This document shows positions 1-10,140 of a DNA stretch of 64,000 bases, piece by piece; position 1 is the stretch's first letter; the number at the start of each line of letters is the position of its first letter. The stretch lies in the NCBI GenBank assembly GCA_030267565.1, contig BRXU01000027.1, positions 667,001 to 731,000 of the forward strand, written 5' to 3'. Origin of the DNA: Pleodorina starrii. Taxonomy: Eukaryota; Chlorophyta; Chlorophyceae; Chlamydomonadales; Volvocaceae. The translations under genes were made by a program, and so were the position numbers. The notes below the pieces were generated by a model. It did no database searches and was not told where the DNA came from. It saw only the letters and a list, made by a program, of their open reading frames with translations.

Positions 1-1199
1 ATTTCCCAGAAGGGCAGTGGAGGCTGGGCGGAAGCTGCGGAAATGGAAGGACTGTGGCAGCGTCACACTACCGATATGTAACCACCGGTACCTCGGCAAC
101 AGAAAGGTGTGTTTGTGTGTTCCATTTAACAAGGCAACCTGCAAGAAGGGGAAGGGGGAATCAGGGAAGCACCCCAGGCCTGCCCTGTGCCTCGTCCGAG
201 CTGCTGAGACGCCCGGGAGGCGCGAGCACATCAGTCGCACAACGCAACAACAGCAACAAGGGGTACCATTGGTTTGTTGTTTGAATTTCTTTTAGTTGCC
301 CTTAAGATGTTCTCAGTCGCTCTGGCAAGCGACCAGTGCCTGCCGCCACCTGCGCAGCCTTGCGCACAACCATCCCGCCCTTCACGTCCTCCGAAACCAA
401 CCGCCCGCCGGCCCCGCTTTCAACCCCAACATAAGAACACAACCTCCCGCGTCCACCCGCCCCCCGCCTTCCCCAACCTTTCCCGACCCACAACCCCCAC
501 CGAACGATCCTTCGGTGGGTCTCGAGCCCGGCAGCTACAACTACCTATGACTTCCACATACTGCTGAAAGCATAAGAAGTGCATGCGTGCATCGACACCC
601 GGGTGCATTACCGGTAGAACAGACACCCAAAGAGGGCCACCGCCGCTGCCACTGCCTTTCAAACCACAGCAGGCCAGTGCTGGCAGTCGCGCATGCCCCA
701 TTACACACAGGGTCATCCTGCCTAACAAGCCCAAAGCCGCTGCGCACCGCATGCATGCGAGATGCGACGCAGGTCCGTGGGCGGCGGCTCCCGGAAAGAC
801 ATGAGCCATCTGTGCATCAGGGCTGCCCGCATCCAGGGAGCCGAGGGCCCGGGACCTGGCAATGCACCTGCCCAGCAACCTGCAACCTGCTCTACCACCC
901 CCTACTGACAAGGCGCTACATCGCTCCGTATCGCTCCTTACGTGCGGCGATCGGGATCTCTCCCCAGATGCAGGTACGTGTGGAGTTCACACAGATCATT
1001 CCAGAAAGGCAAACTCTGACGTTGCGTTCGAGGCGGCCCGAGCAGACAGACACACACACCTCGCACCAACACCACTCGCACCAACACCAGACCAAATGTC
1101 CATTTGTCCAGTTGACAAAATTCCTGACCTTTCTTCTCAACGTTATTTCTTTTTGTCATTTATTTGCTTGTAATATCTTAGCTCTTCTACGGCTCGAAA
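1..1199. other. No gene recognised; possible 5' sequence of the LINE
   Basis: Several short open frames occur on both strands, but none shows a known domain, a plausible start or coding-like continuity. The stretch just before the LINE ORF1 start (about 1100-1199) is T-rich and lower in GC. I looked here for exons 2 and 3 of the broken RINGv gene found at the other end of the LINE and did not see them. The true 5' end of the LINE cannot be placed from sequence alone. Confidence 0.5.
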
Positions 1200-3380
1200 A
1201 TGAGCCGGTATCGGGGCTCGAGGAGGACCGTTGACGCGGTCCACGCGGCTACAGCCGCGACTAGCGCGAACCGCGGCGGTGAGGCTTCCAGCTCAGCCGA
1301 CCGCGGCTATGAAACCATAATTTTTGAAGCAGAATTCCCAGCTGGCAGCAACCAGCGGGACTGTGGCGTTTGGTTCCATTATGGAACCCCGGCCATGGCC
1401 CTACACCAACGGATCGCCGCAGCGCAGCCTGGCGACGGAAAACGGGTCGCCATTACGAAGGTACTAACGTACCGGAGAAGAATGGACCCAGTCGACGCGG
1501 GCCCGGTCGCTGTGAAGGTTAAGGTGGCTGCCCCGACCGGCTCCCTGGCCTGCCTCGCGGCCTCATTGGCGCCCGACGGCACCCTGGACCTGGGCCAAAT
1601 CCCGTTGGAGCCCGGCAGCCTCGAATCGGTCCCCATCAAAGTGCGCGCTCTGGAAGCCAATAAAGTGGCCTTCCAGCAATATTGGATCCACGGAATCCCG
1701 GACAGCATCCAGGACCCCGAGGGATGCAAAAAGGTGCTCATGGCCGCATACGGCCGGTCGGTGGACACGATCGTGTGGGCCCGACGCTGTGACCACACAC
1801 ATCGCGTGCTGGCTACCCTGAAAGCGTCGGCAGCACCCCTGCCGGACTCGCTGGACGTCCCCGCCCAGCCCGCACCCAGCCAGCAAGGGGCATACACCCT
1901 CAAGGCGGAGCAGCAGTGGTGGCAACGCTTGGACATCACAATTCCGCGCGCGCCACCGCCCAGCACACGCGTATTGGCTGCCGACAGACAGGCGCGCCAG
2001 TGGCACGCTGCCCAGGACCTGCACTGGGCGCATCACCTGGTCCGCTTGGAGGCCGAGGCGCGGGCACGTGCCCAACCCACCGGTCGGGCCACAGCACCGC
2101 AGGCGGAACACCCCGTGGACCCCCGGCCAGCGGCGGCAGCCCGAGCGGCAGATACGACCGCGCCACAAAGGACGACCCCCGCAGCACCGGCAACCACACA
2201 GGTAGCCGGGACCGCCCAACAACTGGGCGCGGATGACGCGGCGACCGCCCTGGCCCGGCGGACCAAGGAGATCCGGGAACAAAACGACCGGGAAACCCGG
2301 GCCCAGCAGGCAGCGCTGAGGGAGCAGCTGGGGCTCGAACGGCGGACAGCAGCCGCCGCGGAGCGCGCCGCCGCCGCGGAGCGTGCCGCCGCCGCGGAAC
2401 GTGCCGCCGCCGCGGAGCGCGCCGCCGCCGCGGAGCGTGCCGCCGCCGCGGAGCGTGCCGCCGCCGCGGAGCGCGCCACCGCCGCGGAGCGCGCCGCCGC
2501 CGCGGACGCGACCGCTACGGCCGGCACACCCGAAGGCCCTGCCAACACGGCGGCCCTAGCACACGAGGCCACAGTCCAGGCAGCCACCACGGCAGGCCCA
2601 GCCGACGCGCGGCAACACCAGCAGGAGGAGCAGGCTGCGGCGCCCGCCAATGCGGACTCGGCCGAGGAGCATGCTGCCATCGCAGCGGAACCAGCCGTCG
2701 GTCAGCCACAGCAGCCGCCTCAGCAGCGGCAGCCGCAGCAGCAGCAGTTGACGCCGGCGGCACCCCGGAGAACGCCACGGCAAACCCAGCGTACACCTGG
2801 GGCAGGAGGCAGCTGCCCTACGGGGCTCGCCGCCACTGAGACGCCGACGGCGATGACCCCTGCTGACCCCAGCGCCAGTGCGCAGAAAGAGCGGGGGCGG
2901 CAGCGCTCGCCGTGCGAGACGAGCCCAGAGGAGGCCTCAGCCAGGAAACGACCCAGCCAGGGCCGCTGCATCGCGGACCTGACGGACGCGGAGATCCTGG
3001 CCAGAGCTGATGCCCGCCAGGCAAAAGGTGGCGGCGGATGGACGCGCAAAGCGGGCGAATCGGACGCAGCAGTCGTGCTCCGGCTGCGGGGTCGGAGTGC
3101 CAAGGTGAGAGGCACAGTCGGAGACGCCATGCGCGAAAAATCCGCCAGCACGCGCCGGAAGCCGGCAGGGGACAGAACCCCCGCCTCGGCCGCCCGCCAG
3201 GCGCACACATGCAGCCTTAGCCCCTCCCAGCGCAGCAGTGCCAGCACCCCCGCGGCCAGCCTGCGTGCATTCAGCCTGGAGCTACGGCTATCCCAGGCCA
3301 GCCAAGACGGCGCCCAGACTAACGCAGACCAACCCCCCCAGGCCCCGGCGGCGGCAACGCCGCTGGCTCCACAGCAATGA
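1200..3380 (+). CDS. LINE ORF1 protein (726 aa)
   Basis: This is the first ORF of the LINE, likely the RNA-binding/chaperone protein that packages element RNA. The start is the first ATG after a T-rich leader. Residues about 30-260 form a non-repetitive globular part, possibly RRM-like, though I cannot confirm the fold. Residues about 340-440 are highly charged, with about eight near-exact ERAAAA units encoded by an 18-bp tandem repeat at about 2350-2510; this should form a long Ala-rich helix or coiled coil. The C-terminal third is Gln/Pro/Ala-rich and basic. The stop overlaps the ORF2 start as ATGA. Product assignment rests mainly on position before ORF2. Confidence 0.85.
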   Translation: MSRYRGSRRTVDAVHAATAATSANRGGEASSSADRGYETIIFEAEFPAGSNQRDCGVWFHYGTPAMALHQRIAAAQPGDGKRVAITKVLTYRRRMDPVDAGPVAVKVKVAAPTGSLACLAASLAPDGTLDLGQIPLEPGSLESVPIKVRALEANKVAFQQYWIHGIPDSIQDPEGCKKVLMAAYGRSVDTIVWARRCDHTHRVLATLKASAAPLPDSLDVPAQPAPSQQGAYTLKAEQQWWQRLDITIPRAPPPSTRVLAADRQARQWHAAQDLHWAHHLVRLEAEARARAQPTGRATAPQAEHPVDPRPAAAARAADTTAPQRTTPAAPATTQVAGTAQQLGADDAATALARRTKEIREQNDRETRAQQAALREQLGLERRTAAAAERAAAAERAAAAERAAAAERAAAAERAAAAERAAAAERATAAERAAAADATATAGTPEGPANTAALAHEATVQAATTAGPADARQHQQEEQAAAPANADSAEEHAAIAAEPAVGQPQQPPQQRQPQQQQLTPAAPRRTPRQTQRTPGAGGSCPTGLAATETPTAMTPADPSASAQKERGRQRSPCETSPEEASARKRPSQGRCIADLTDAEILARADARQAKGGGGWTRKAGESDAAVVLRLRGRSAKVRGTVGDAMREKSASTRRKPAGDRTPASAARQAHTCSLSPSQRSSASTPAASLRAFSLELRLSQASQDGAQTNADQPPQAPAAATPLAPQQ
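2350..2510 (+). repeat. 18-bp tandem repeat inside LINE ORF1
   Basis: About eight copies of a unit reading GCCGCCGCCGCGGAGCG followed by C or T encode ERAAAA repeats. Copies differ mostly at the one C/T position, with one Ala-to-Thr change near the end. Confidence 0.9.
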
Positions 3381-6300
3381 GAGCAGCAAGGGGTCAGGGA
3401 GGTCGGGCCCAAATAACCCGGCCACTGCGAGTGGCGTCCCATAACATGGGAGGCTTGCGTGTGTGGGAGGCGCGCGCCGCAGCGCGCTTCGAAGCGGCGA
3501 TGCAGCTTTGGGCCCAGCTCCAGCTCGACGTGGTGTGTCTGCAGGAGACTCACCACACCGGGGACCCAGACCGGAGCGCACTGGAGGCGGCCCTAACGGC
3601 CGCCGCCGACCGGCTCCACCAGCCGGGCTGGACCATAGCAGCGCACTCGTACTCAAACAGCCAACACACCGCGGGCGTGGCGATCCTCGTCCGTGCAAAC
3701 CTCCTTCCCCCCCGCGCCATCGAGGCCCTCCCCGCGCCCGCCGGCGTGCCCGCGGGGTGGCTCACGGAGTGCAGATTTCAGTGGGGCGGACATCATGTGC
3801 GGGTCTGCAGCGTTTACTTCCCACAGGCCGGAAGGGATGGCGCCGCGGGCCTGCGGCAACAGCTGTGTCAGGCAGGCCTGGCCCCCGCCGCCGCAGATGC
3901 GGCGGCAGATGGCTCGGTACTGCTGTGGTGCGGCGATTTCAACTTTGTGGAGAATCCGGCCCTGGACTGCCCCAGCCCGGACCTGCGCGCAGCAGACGCG
4001 GCCCCATCCATGCAGCTGCAGGAGGCGGCGGCGGCCGCAGGGATGGTGGACAGCTTTCGCACGCTGCACCCCCAGCGCCGTGAGTTCACGTACCTATACC
4101 GGGGACCGCGGCCTGGGGGCTCCCGCCTGGACCGCATCTACCTGCCTGAGGCGGCCTGCCCATACCTCGCGAAAGCGTACATCAACGTCACCTCGCCGTC
4201 TGACCATCGGCTCGCCATCGCCCACATCGCAGCCCGCCAACCGCCCCCCAACACCAATCTCCCGCGCCGCCTCCGCCTCCACTGCCTAGCGCATGCGGAC
4301 CTGAAACGCAGCCTGGGCGACTGGCTAGACGAGGAAGTGGGAGCGGCCCCCACCGGCGGTGAGCACCCGCAGCAGGCCGTGCTGGACTGGTGGCCGGCGT
4401 TCAAACGCCGGCTCACAGCCCAGGTGGCCCGGCTCAACCGAGAAGCACAAACGCGCCGCGTCCGGCCAGCCGCCAGCGTGCAACAGCTAGCGGCGGCAGC
4501 ACAGGAAGCCGCCAGCGCCCTGGACGCCGACCCCTCCAACGAGGAACGGCTGGCGGCGGCAGTGGAGGCGCAGGTGGCAGTACAGAAGGGCATGCGGGCC
4601 GCGGCCAACGAGGCGGCCCGGGACGCCCGGCGGAACCGGATCAGTGAAGGCGAGCGCCCCTCCCGGGCCCTCACCGCCCTCATCCGGGAACAGAGCGATG
4701 GCGGCAACGGGGGCGGCCCCGGCCCCTCCATGCTGCGCGACCCCCGCACGGGCCAGCTGGTCAGCGATGCCAGGCGACTGCCGCAGATCATCGCCAACTT
4801 CTGGCAGGACGTCAGCGCCCTGCCATCGGAGGCCGAGCTGCCGGCATCGGTGAAGCAGCAGGCGCAGGCCCAGGTCCTGGAGGCCCTCCGAGATCACCCG
4901 CTGCGACTGCCGGCAGACCCGGAAGACCCAGTCGGCCGGGCCCAAGTGGGCAGCACCGAGGTGGCCGCGGCTCTCAAGGCCACGCCGCGCGGAAAAGCGC
5001 CGGGGTGGGATGGCCTGCCCGCAGAGCTCTACCGGGCCTTCCAGCGGCAGTTCGCCCCCCTCCTGGCAGACCTATACACCGCCATCGGCACCACAGGCAA
5101 CATGCCCGCGCGGTTCACCGAGGGCATCATCAAGGTGCTCTACAAAAAGGGCGACCCCACACAGCCAGGCAACTACCGCCCCATCACCCTGCTCAACACG
5201 GACTACCGCATCCTCGCCAAAGTCATGGCAAATAGGCTTGGCCCCGCCCTGAATGCCGCGATCTCTGCGGAGCAAACGGCCTTCCTCCCGGGGCGACACA
5301 TTGGCGCCAGCATCTTCACCCTCCGCTACCTTCCCCACCTCCTCCGACGCCAGGGACGCAACGCGCTGGTCGCCTTCCTCGACTTTGCCAAAGCCTACGA
5401 TACGGTCCACCGGGACTTTCTAGTGGCAGCGATGGCGGAGCTGGGCGCGTCCGAACAGCTCCGAAAGTGGGTACAGACGCTGCTGGCGGACACGCAGGCC
5501 CGGGCGCTGGTGGGGGGGAGGCAGTCAGAGCCGGTCAGCATGGCGGCGGGCGTCCGACAAGGCTGCCCGCTCGCCCCGCTGCTCTACCTCTTCGTCGCGC
5601 AAGCGCTGCTGTCATGGCTACAACGCAAGGGACTGGGCATTCGCCTGGACCTAGCAGATGCCGAGCTAACCACGGCGGTGCAGTTTGCGGACGACGGAGA
5701 GGTGTTCCTGGAGGGCGACCACACCGTCCAAGCCTTCCTCGACGCCACGGAGACGTTTGCGCAGGCCACCGGACAGCGGCTAAACCGTGACAAAGTGGAG
5801 CTCCTGAGAGTTGGCCACCTGCCGGCACAGCCGCAGCAGCCACCCCAGCAGCCCCCACCTCAGCAGCCGCCAGGCCCGCCGGAAGCCGGCGCCCAGCTCC
5901 CACCGCCCGCGCCGCCGCCACCAGCACCAGGCCCGCCGCAAGCGCCAGCACCAGCCCATGCGCCCGCAGTGCCAAACATCCAGGGCCTGCGCCTGGTGCC
6001 TGCCGCGACTGCGCTAGGAGCTGGCTTCTCAAATAACCCAACAGGCCAGCAATCCAACTGGCACCGCGCCGGGGAGGAGATCCGCAAGCGGATGCACCGC
6101 GTCACCCGACTTCGGCTGTCGGTGTTCGGCAGCTGCAACCTCATATCGGCATACGCCTTACAGATCAGGACGTACCACTGGGAGCACGGCGGCCGAGGAG
6201 GGGGGGAAGAGGCCCGCCAGGTGGAGAGATGGGCAGCACAGGCAGGCGACCGCAGGGTCAGCCCCATGCAGCCATGTCAGCGCCTCACCGGCCTCCCAGG

Positions 6301-7954
6301 GCAGCTCATGTGGGGCGCGGCGCGAGACGGCGGATGCGGGCTGCTGCCGCTCACCCTGCACACCCGCGCACGGGAGGCGGTGAAGGCGGCCAAGCTCGCC
6401 CGGACCGCCAGCCAGCCAGCAGACAACGCCCACTCGTCGGTACGAACGTTCGCCCAGCTGCTCCGTGGCTACCACCCGCTGCTGAGCCCCGGATCCGTGC
6501 TCACCACGGGTGTGGCGCAGGGAGGGATGCCCCACCCAGGAACGGACCCCCTGCCCGCAGACGTCACGACACTCCTCGTCGCCCTCAGCTACCTCCCCCC
6601 CGTGCAAGATGTTGACACGACGCCGCTGCCGGCCGCCGGGGACTGGTGCCTTAATATCCCGCTTTGGGGCAACCCCCTTTTGCCGAACGGTGCGCAACCG
6701 ACCATCGGGGCAGCGGAAGCGGGGGATGCAGCGGACGCGCAGGCGGCAGATCCAGACTTCGCGCCCGAGGAGGAGGACTGGGACATGGCTCCCAACCCGC
6801 TTCCTAGGCCAGGACTAGAGAGCCGCCACAGGCGTCTGGCGGCATGCAGGGCGTTGCGCACGGTGGGTGACCTAATGAGGGTGACGCAGGCCGCCGCATC
6901 CGCCCCGCGAGCAGCTGGCGAGTGGGAGGCCTGGGTAACCGCCAACCTTGACCCCAGCGACCTGACAGGCTTCAGGCGGACGACGACCATCGACGCCATC
7001 AACCGCCTCACGGCGGATATTAGCCCGGAATGGCGTGCAGCAGCAGCGACGGTGCTGGCGCACCCGGAACGCGCGGCAGGGCTGGATACGGAGGAGACGA
7101 TACGAGCTCGGTTCGTGGGGCGGGTGGGCTGGCGGTTTGGGGGGTCACTCAGCATCAAGCTGCGCGACCTCTCCGTCCGCCAAGCCACCCTACTGCAGAT
7201 GCAGCCGGTAACGGAGCGCCGGGCCCGCCTGCACGCAGCCTACGAGCGGGAAGCCCGGGAGCAGCCCGCAGCGGCGGCAGCAGCAGCAGGAGCCCACCCA
7301 CCGGGACATCAGCCAGCCGCCGCCGAAGTGGCGCCAGCAGCAAGTGTACTGGCAATGCTCCGGCGAATGTGGCCCATCAAATGGGAGCGCGAACACTTTG
7401 AGACGCTCTGGCGGCTGGCACAGGACGGCGTGCCGCTTCCCGGCAACAGCCACATCAGGGGAGCAGCACCAGAACAATGCAAGTGCGGCGCGTACGGGGG
7501 AGCCGGCCCACACGCATGCTCGCCGCGTGCACACCACTTCTGGGAGTGCCCGGTGGCGCAAGCGGTGGTGCAGCAGATCGCCGCCCACGTGCCCGGGCCC
7601 ATCACCCGGGCAAACGTGTGGCTGGCGGAGCCACCGCCAGGCGTGCAGCAGTGCGTGTGGGACGTGATCTGCCTGGCGGCACTCACGGCCATGGAACGGG
7701 CGCGCGTGGGGCTGTGGGCAGTCAGGAACTCACCCACCGCCCCGGACGCCCCAGACCCAGTCGAGGTGGCCAAGGCGCGCGCAGCACTAGATTTTTGGCA
7801 GCGTGTGCGGGGGTTTGCGGAGCTAGACGTGCCAAGGCGGGGATGGGAGGGGGTAGGGCCTGACCACCCCATCCTGGCGGTGGTCAACGGCCACATTCAG
7901 TGTGTGCAGCACGCAGGGATGGGTATGGAGGGAGAGGGAGGGGTCGTGGAGTGA
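3377..7954 (+). CDS. LINE ORF2: endonuclease-reverse transcriptase (1525 aa)
   Basis: The protein performs target-primed reverse transcription. The N-terminal 280 residues are an exonuclease-endonuclease-phosphatase domain: SHNMGG near the start, LQETH (catalytic Glu), GDFNF, and the terminal SDHR. The central reverse transcriptase has GKAPGWDGLP, the YRPITLLNT block, FLDFAKAYDTVHRDF, GVRQGCPLAPLLY and a catalytic FADD at about residue 770 (from about 5685). A Pro/Gln-rich insertion follows at about 5820-5980. Near the C terminus a CKCG...C...HHFWEC cluster resembles the CCHC zinc finger of L1-clade elements. The frame is intact. The start ATG shares bases with the ORF1 stop (ATGA), which points to termination-reinitiation. 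Confidence 0.96.
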   Translation: MRAARGQGGRAQITRPLRVASHNMGGLRVWEARAAARFEAAMQLWAQLQLDVVCLQETHHTGDPDRSALEAALTAAADRLHQPGWTIAAHSYSNSQHTAGVAILVRANLLPPRAIEALPAPAGVPAGWLTECRFQWGGHHVRVCSVYFPQAGRDGAAGLRQQLCQAGLAPAAADAAADGSVLLWCGDFNFVENPALDCPSPDLRAADAAPSMQLQEAAAAAGMVDSFRTLHPQRREFTYLYRGPRPGGSRLDRIYLPEAACPYLAKAYINVTSPSDHRLAIAHIAARQPPPNTNLPRRLRLHCLAHADLKRSLGDWLDEEVGAAPTGGEHPQQAVLDWWPAFKRRLTAQVARLNREAQTRRVRPAASVQQLAAAAQEAASALDADPSNEERLAAAVEAQVAVQKGMRAAANEAARDARRNRISEGERPSRALTALIREQSDGGNGGGPGPSMLRDPRTGQLVSDARRLPQIIANFWQDVSALPSEAELPASVKQQAQAQVLEALRDHPLRLPADPEDPVGRAQVGSTEVAAALKATPRGKAPGWDGLPAELYRAFQRQFAPLLADLYTAIGTTGNMPARFTEGIIKVLYKKGDPTQPGNYRPITLLNTDYRILAKVMANRLGPALNAAISAEQTAFLPGRHIGASIFTLRYLPHLLRRQGRNALVAFLDFAKAYDTVHRDFLVAAMAELGASEQLRKWVQTLLADTQARALVGGRQSEPVSMAAGVRQGCPLAPLLYLFVAQALLSWLQRKGLGIRLDLADAELTTAVQFADDGEVFLEGDHTVQAFLDATETFAQATGQRLNRDKVELLRVGHLPAQPQQPPQQPPPQQPPGPPEAGAQLPPPAPPPPAPGPPQAPAPAHAPAVPNIQGLRLVPAATALGAGFSNNPTGQQSNWHRAGEEIRKRMHRVTRLRLSVFGSCNLISAYALQIRTYHWEHGGRGGGEEARQVERWAAQAGDRRVSPMQPCQRLTGLPGQLMWGAARDGGCGLLPLTLHTRAREAVKAAKLARTASQPADNAHSSVRTFAQLLRGYHPLLSPGSVLTTGVAQGGMPHPGTDPLPADVTTLLVALSYLPPVQDVDTTPLPAAGDWCLNIPLWGNPLLPNGAQPTIGAAEAGDAADAQAADPDFAPEEEDWDMAPNPLPRPGLESRHRRLAACRALRTVGDLMRVTQAAASAPRAAGEWEAWVTANLDPSDLTGFRRTTTIDAINRLTADISPEWRAAAATVLAHPERAAGLDTEETIRARFVGRVGWRFGGSLSIKLRDLSVRQATLLQMQPVTERRARLHAAYEREAREQPAAAAAAAGAHPPGHQPAAAEVAPAASVLAMLRRMWPIKWEREHFETLWRLAQDGVPLPGNSHIRGAAPEQCKCGAYGGAGPHACSPRAHHFWECPVAQAVVQQIAAHVPGPITRANVWLAEPPPGVQQCVWDVICLAALTAMERARVGLWAVRNSPTAPDAPDPVEVAKARAALDFWQRVRGFAELDVPRRGWEGVGPDHPILAVVNGHIQCVQHAGMGMEGEGGVVE

Positions 7955-8758
7955 GGGGATGAAGGGGCTTTAGGGGTGAGGGAGGGAACTTAGGGCGTCG
8001 AGGCAGGGAGGCGTGAGAGGAGGGGATGAGGGGGGGTTCCTTTGGGTCCGAGAGGACTTAGGGTGCAGAGACCGCCGCGGGCTGCCTTTTGTAGGCGAGG
8101 GAGGCTTTAGGGAGCGGGTATAGCGAGAGTGAGGCGAGTTGGCGAGGTGCCGCCTAGTGCGAACTATAGCCCCGTCACCTAGCCCGCTGCCGCAAGGCCC
8201 GCGCCCGACCTCCTGCCGCCTCGAGGCCAAGCGGAGCTCTGGAGCTCGGCCTCTAGGGGCCACCCCCCGGCCTCTCCGGGGCCGTCGTAGTAGGAGTAGT
8301 AGCAGGGGTAGGACGCGCGCTGTCTTGGGTTCTCCTTTGGTGCTGACCGCCCACGAGCCGGACCAAGCTCGGGGCAGGTTCTCAGCGCTTTGTTTTCGCG
8401 CCTAGAGGAGCACCGCCAGCCGGTAGCAGGCCGGCCGGGCGCCCCGGCGCTGCAAGGACTTCAGGGCGGGCAGGGCAGCGCGGGCGCCGCGTAGTGCGCC
8501 GGCGCGACTGCTGTTTGTGCGGACGAAGGGCCCAGCTGCCGTATATGGCAGGCTGTGAGCTCAAGCCTTTGGGGAGCCGCTGCGCCGTACACCCGTATAT
8601 GGGGTGTACGACGCAGCCAGCTCCGCGTCGAGCAGGAGGGGGTAGCGGCCCCTCACGCCCTTCTCCCACCGCAAGGGGGAGAGTGCTTAGGCGGTCTTTC
8701 CGTCGGGGCTGGGTTAGCAGCCCCTGGCCAGCGTCAGGGCCCGGTCAGATACTGTAAC

Positions 8759-8759
<1 letters not shown>
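7955..8759 (+). other. LINE 3' UTR with stem-loops
   Basis: There is no coding signal. The first 200 bases are G-rich with repeated TTAGGG-like words. Two inverted repeats stand out: 8222-8252 (GAGGCC...GGCCTC enclosing paired GAGCTC) and 8588-8612 (CGTACACCC / GGGTGTACG around a GTATATG loop). Such 3' structures are what LINE reverse transcriptases typically recognise. TGTAA at 8753-8757 directly precedes the AC tail. Confidence 0.7.

Positions 8760-8807
<48 letters not shown>
8760..8807 (+). repeat. (AC)24 microsatellite, LINE 3' tail
   Basis: The run of 24 AC dinucleotides sits immediately after the TGTAA signal and at the boundary with the RINGv intron. It is either the 3' tail of the LINE or a pre-existing microsatellite used as target. 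Confidence 0.9.
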
Positions 8808-8809
<2 letters not shown>

Positions 8810-8831
8810 GGCGACGCGCTTTGGGGGGCAC

Positions 8832-9151
8832 CTGAAGTGGCAAATCTCGCATTGGAAAAACGCCGGAGCCGGTCCGCCTTCTGCCAACAGGCTTGTGATG
8901 CGCCACTTCACCAGGCACAGGCGGTGCACGTACTTTGTGGTGCCGGAGCAAATGCAAGGGCTTATGAGCGGGTTTGTCTGGGCGTCCGACTCTTCCTCCA
9001 TGCAGATGCGACAAGTTCTCTCAGTGGCGGGTGCGGCCGAACTGCTGTCTCTGTTTGTGCGATGTGCAGCTCCGACTGTCGTGTCGCCATCGGCAGCGCG
9101 GGTTGTCAAAAGCGGCGCTTCCAAGTCTCGTGCTGCACTGGAATCAGACAT
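8832..9151 (-). pseudogene. RINGv (MARCH-type) E3 ligase, exon 1 only, truncated by the LINE
   Basis: Exon 1 runs from ATG at 9151 to a splice donor (CAG|GTGCCC) at 8832/8831. It encodes a C4HC3 RINGv domain: CRICMEEE, then NPLISPCICSG, TKYVHRLCLVKW and CEICHF. Length and intron phase (2) match exon 1 of the intact paralogue at 14329-15755. Where exons 2 and 3 (membrane helices) should follow there are only 24 bases of intron, the AC tract and the LINE 3' UTR. Without its membrane segments the product could not be a normal MARCH-type ligase. If exons 2-3 lie left of the window, beyond the LINE, splicing across it remains possible. Confidence 0.8.
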
Positions 9152-9419
9152 GAGGATCGCGGCTATTGTTTACTTGATAAGGAAGTTGCAGCTGAATTTA
9201 TTGGTAGTTCTGGTACCGAGGTGCCCGTTGGACGCCCAGGGCGCCACGGGTGCAATCCAGTATCACAGGAGGCAAGCCGTTACAAGGACCCGTGCTTTTC
9301 ATGATGCAGAATGCAGGATGAAGCCCACATTATGACAGGCGCTCGGGAGCCCTATTTACGACAAATCATGTACGACAAACTGGCGGAACAACGGCAGCTT
9401 AAAAGGCAATTAAATTGCG

Positions 9420-9703
9420 TCTGACGATGTGTGCAGTGTGTTACGGAACGTGCGATACGCTGATGATCCCAATCACAGACACCTCCACGATCCCTCGAGC
9501 GTGGATGTCTTAGTCTAACCTTGCGCTACGACATTGTAGTACTTACGGAAATGTACGGGTTCCACAAGGGTAGGCGTGCACGTTTGATCCCCGATGGGTC
9601 ACGGTGATACTCCGCCGCCGGGCGTTCGAGGGATCGTGGGGGTGTCTGTGTATGGGTTCATCAGCGTATCACACGTTACGTAACGCACTGCACATCGTCA
9701 GAT
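9420..9703. repeat. Long imperfect inverted repeat (about 82-bp arms)
   Basis: Bases 9420-9501 are the reverse complement of 9622-9703 with about 85-90% identity, separated by about 120 bases. The right arm's reverse complement begins TCTGACGATGTG like the left arm. The transcript would fold into a long hairpin. It may be a fold-back transposon relic, or a source of small RNAs. Confidence 0.8.
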
Positions 9704-9715
9704 GTTCCCAGGGGC

Positions 9716-10140
9716 ATGAACAGTGTGTGGCTGCGCCTACACAGCACAGCTTTGGATTTTGGGGGAAGTGGTTTGGTCATTGGCGCCTGCAATATCGCGC
9801 CTCCTGAATCCCGAGCTGGATCCCGAGCATATGCAACTACTGGGCTAAGAGCACAGGGTAGCGCAACACGGCGTGTTTTGGACAGGGTACGTTCGATACG
9901 GTAGTACGGTGTCATCAACAACCGGGCGATGAGGTCTTGCTGATGGGGGATCTGAACGCCAGGGTCGCGGAGATCACAGACCCTGAAGGAGACGCAGGGA
10001 TAGCAGCCTTTGTTGAAGGGGGAGCTGGGGTAGGCCAATCTCCGACACGCTATCCCACCGTGACGGTCAGAAGACAAAGTCGATGATGCCTCTGGACGGG
10101 CACTAGCGAGCCTCTGTCAGGAATTAGGGCTGTGGAAGGT
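9716..10140 (+). pseudogene. Decayed LINE endonuclease fragment
   Basis: Frame pieces read SVWLRLHS...LVIGACNIAPPES at 9716-9800, then DEVLLMGDLNARV at about 9927-9966 and ASGRALASLCQELGLWK after 10087. These match successive blocks of the exonuclease-endonuclease-phosphatase domain of non-LTR retrotransposons (the GDLNAR block is diagnostic). A frameshift and a stop near 10085 separate the parts and no reverse transcriptase follows. It is unrelated in sequence to the intact LINE at 3377. Confidence 0.75.

Larger units (their letters stand above)
1200..8807 (+). mobile_element. L1-type non-LTR retrotransposon (LINE), both ORFs intact
   Basis: The element carries ORF1 (1200-3380), ORF2 (3377-7954) with apurinic-type endonuclease and reverse transcriptase, a 3' UTR of about 800 bases, a TGTAA poly(A) signal at 8753-8757 and an (AC)24 tail at 8760-8807. 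Both frames are uninterrupted over 6.7 kb, so the copy is probably young and may be competent. The 3' tail lies beside exon 1 of a RINGv gene on the opposite strand, so the element appears inserted in, or has replaced, the rest of that gene. The left boundary is set at the ORF1 start because the 5' UTR edge and target-site duplication could not be identified. Confidence 0.93.
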
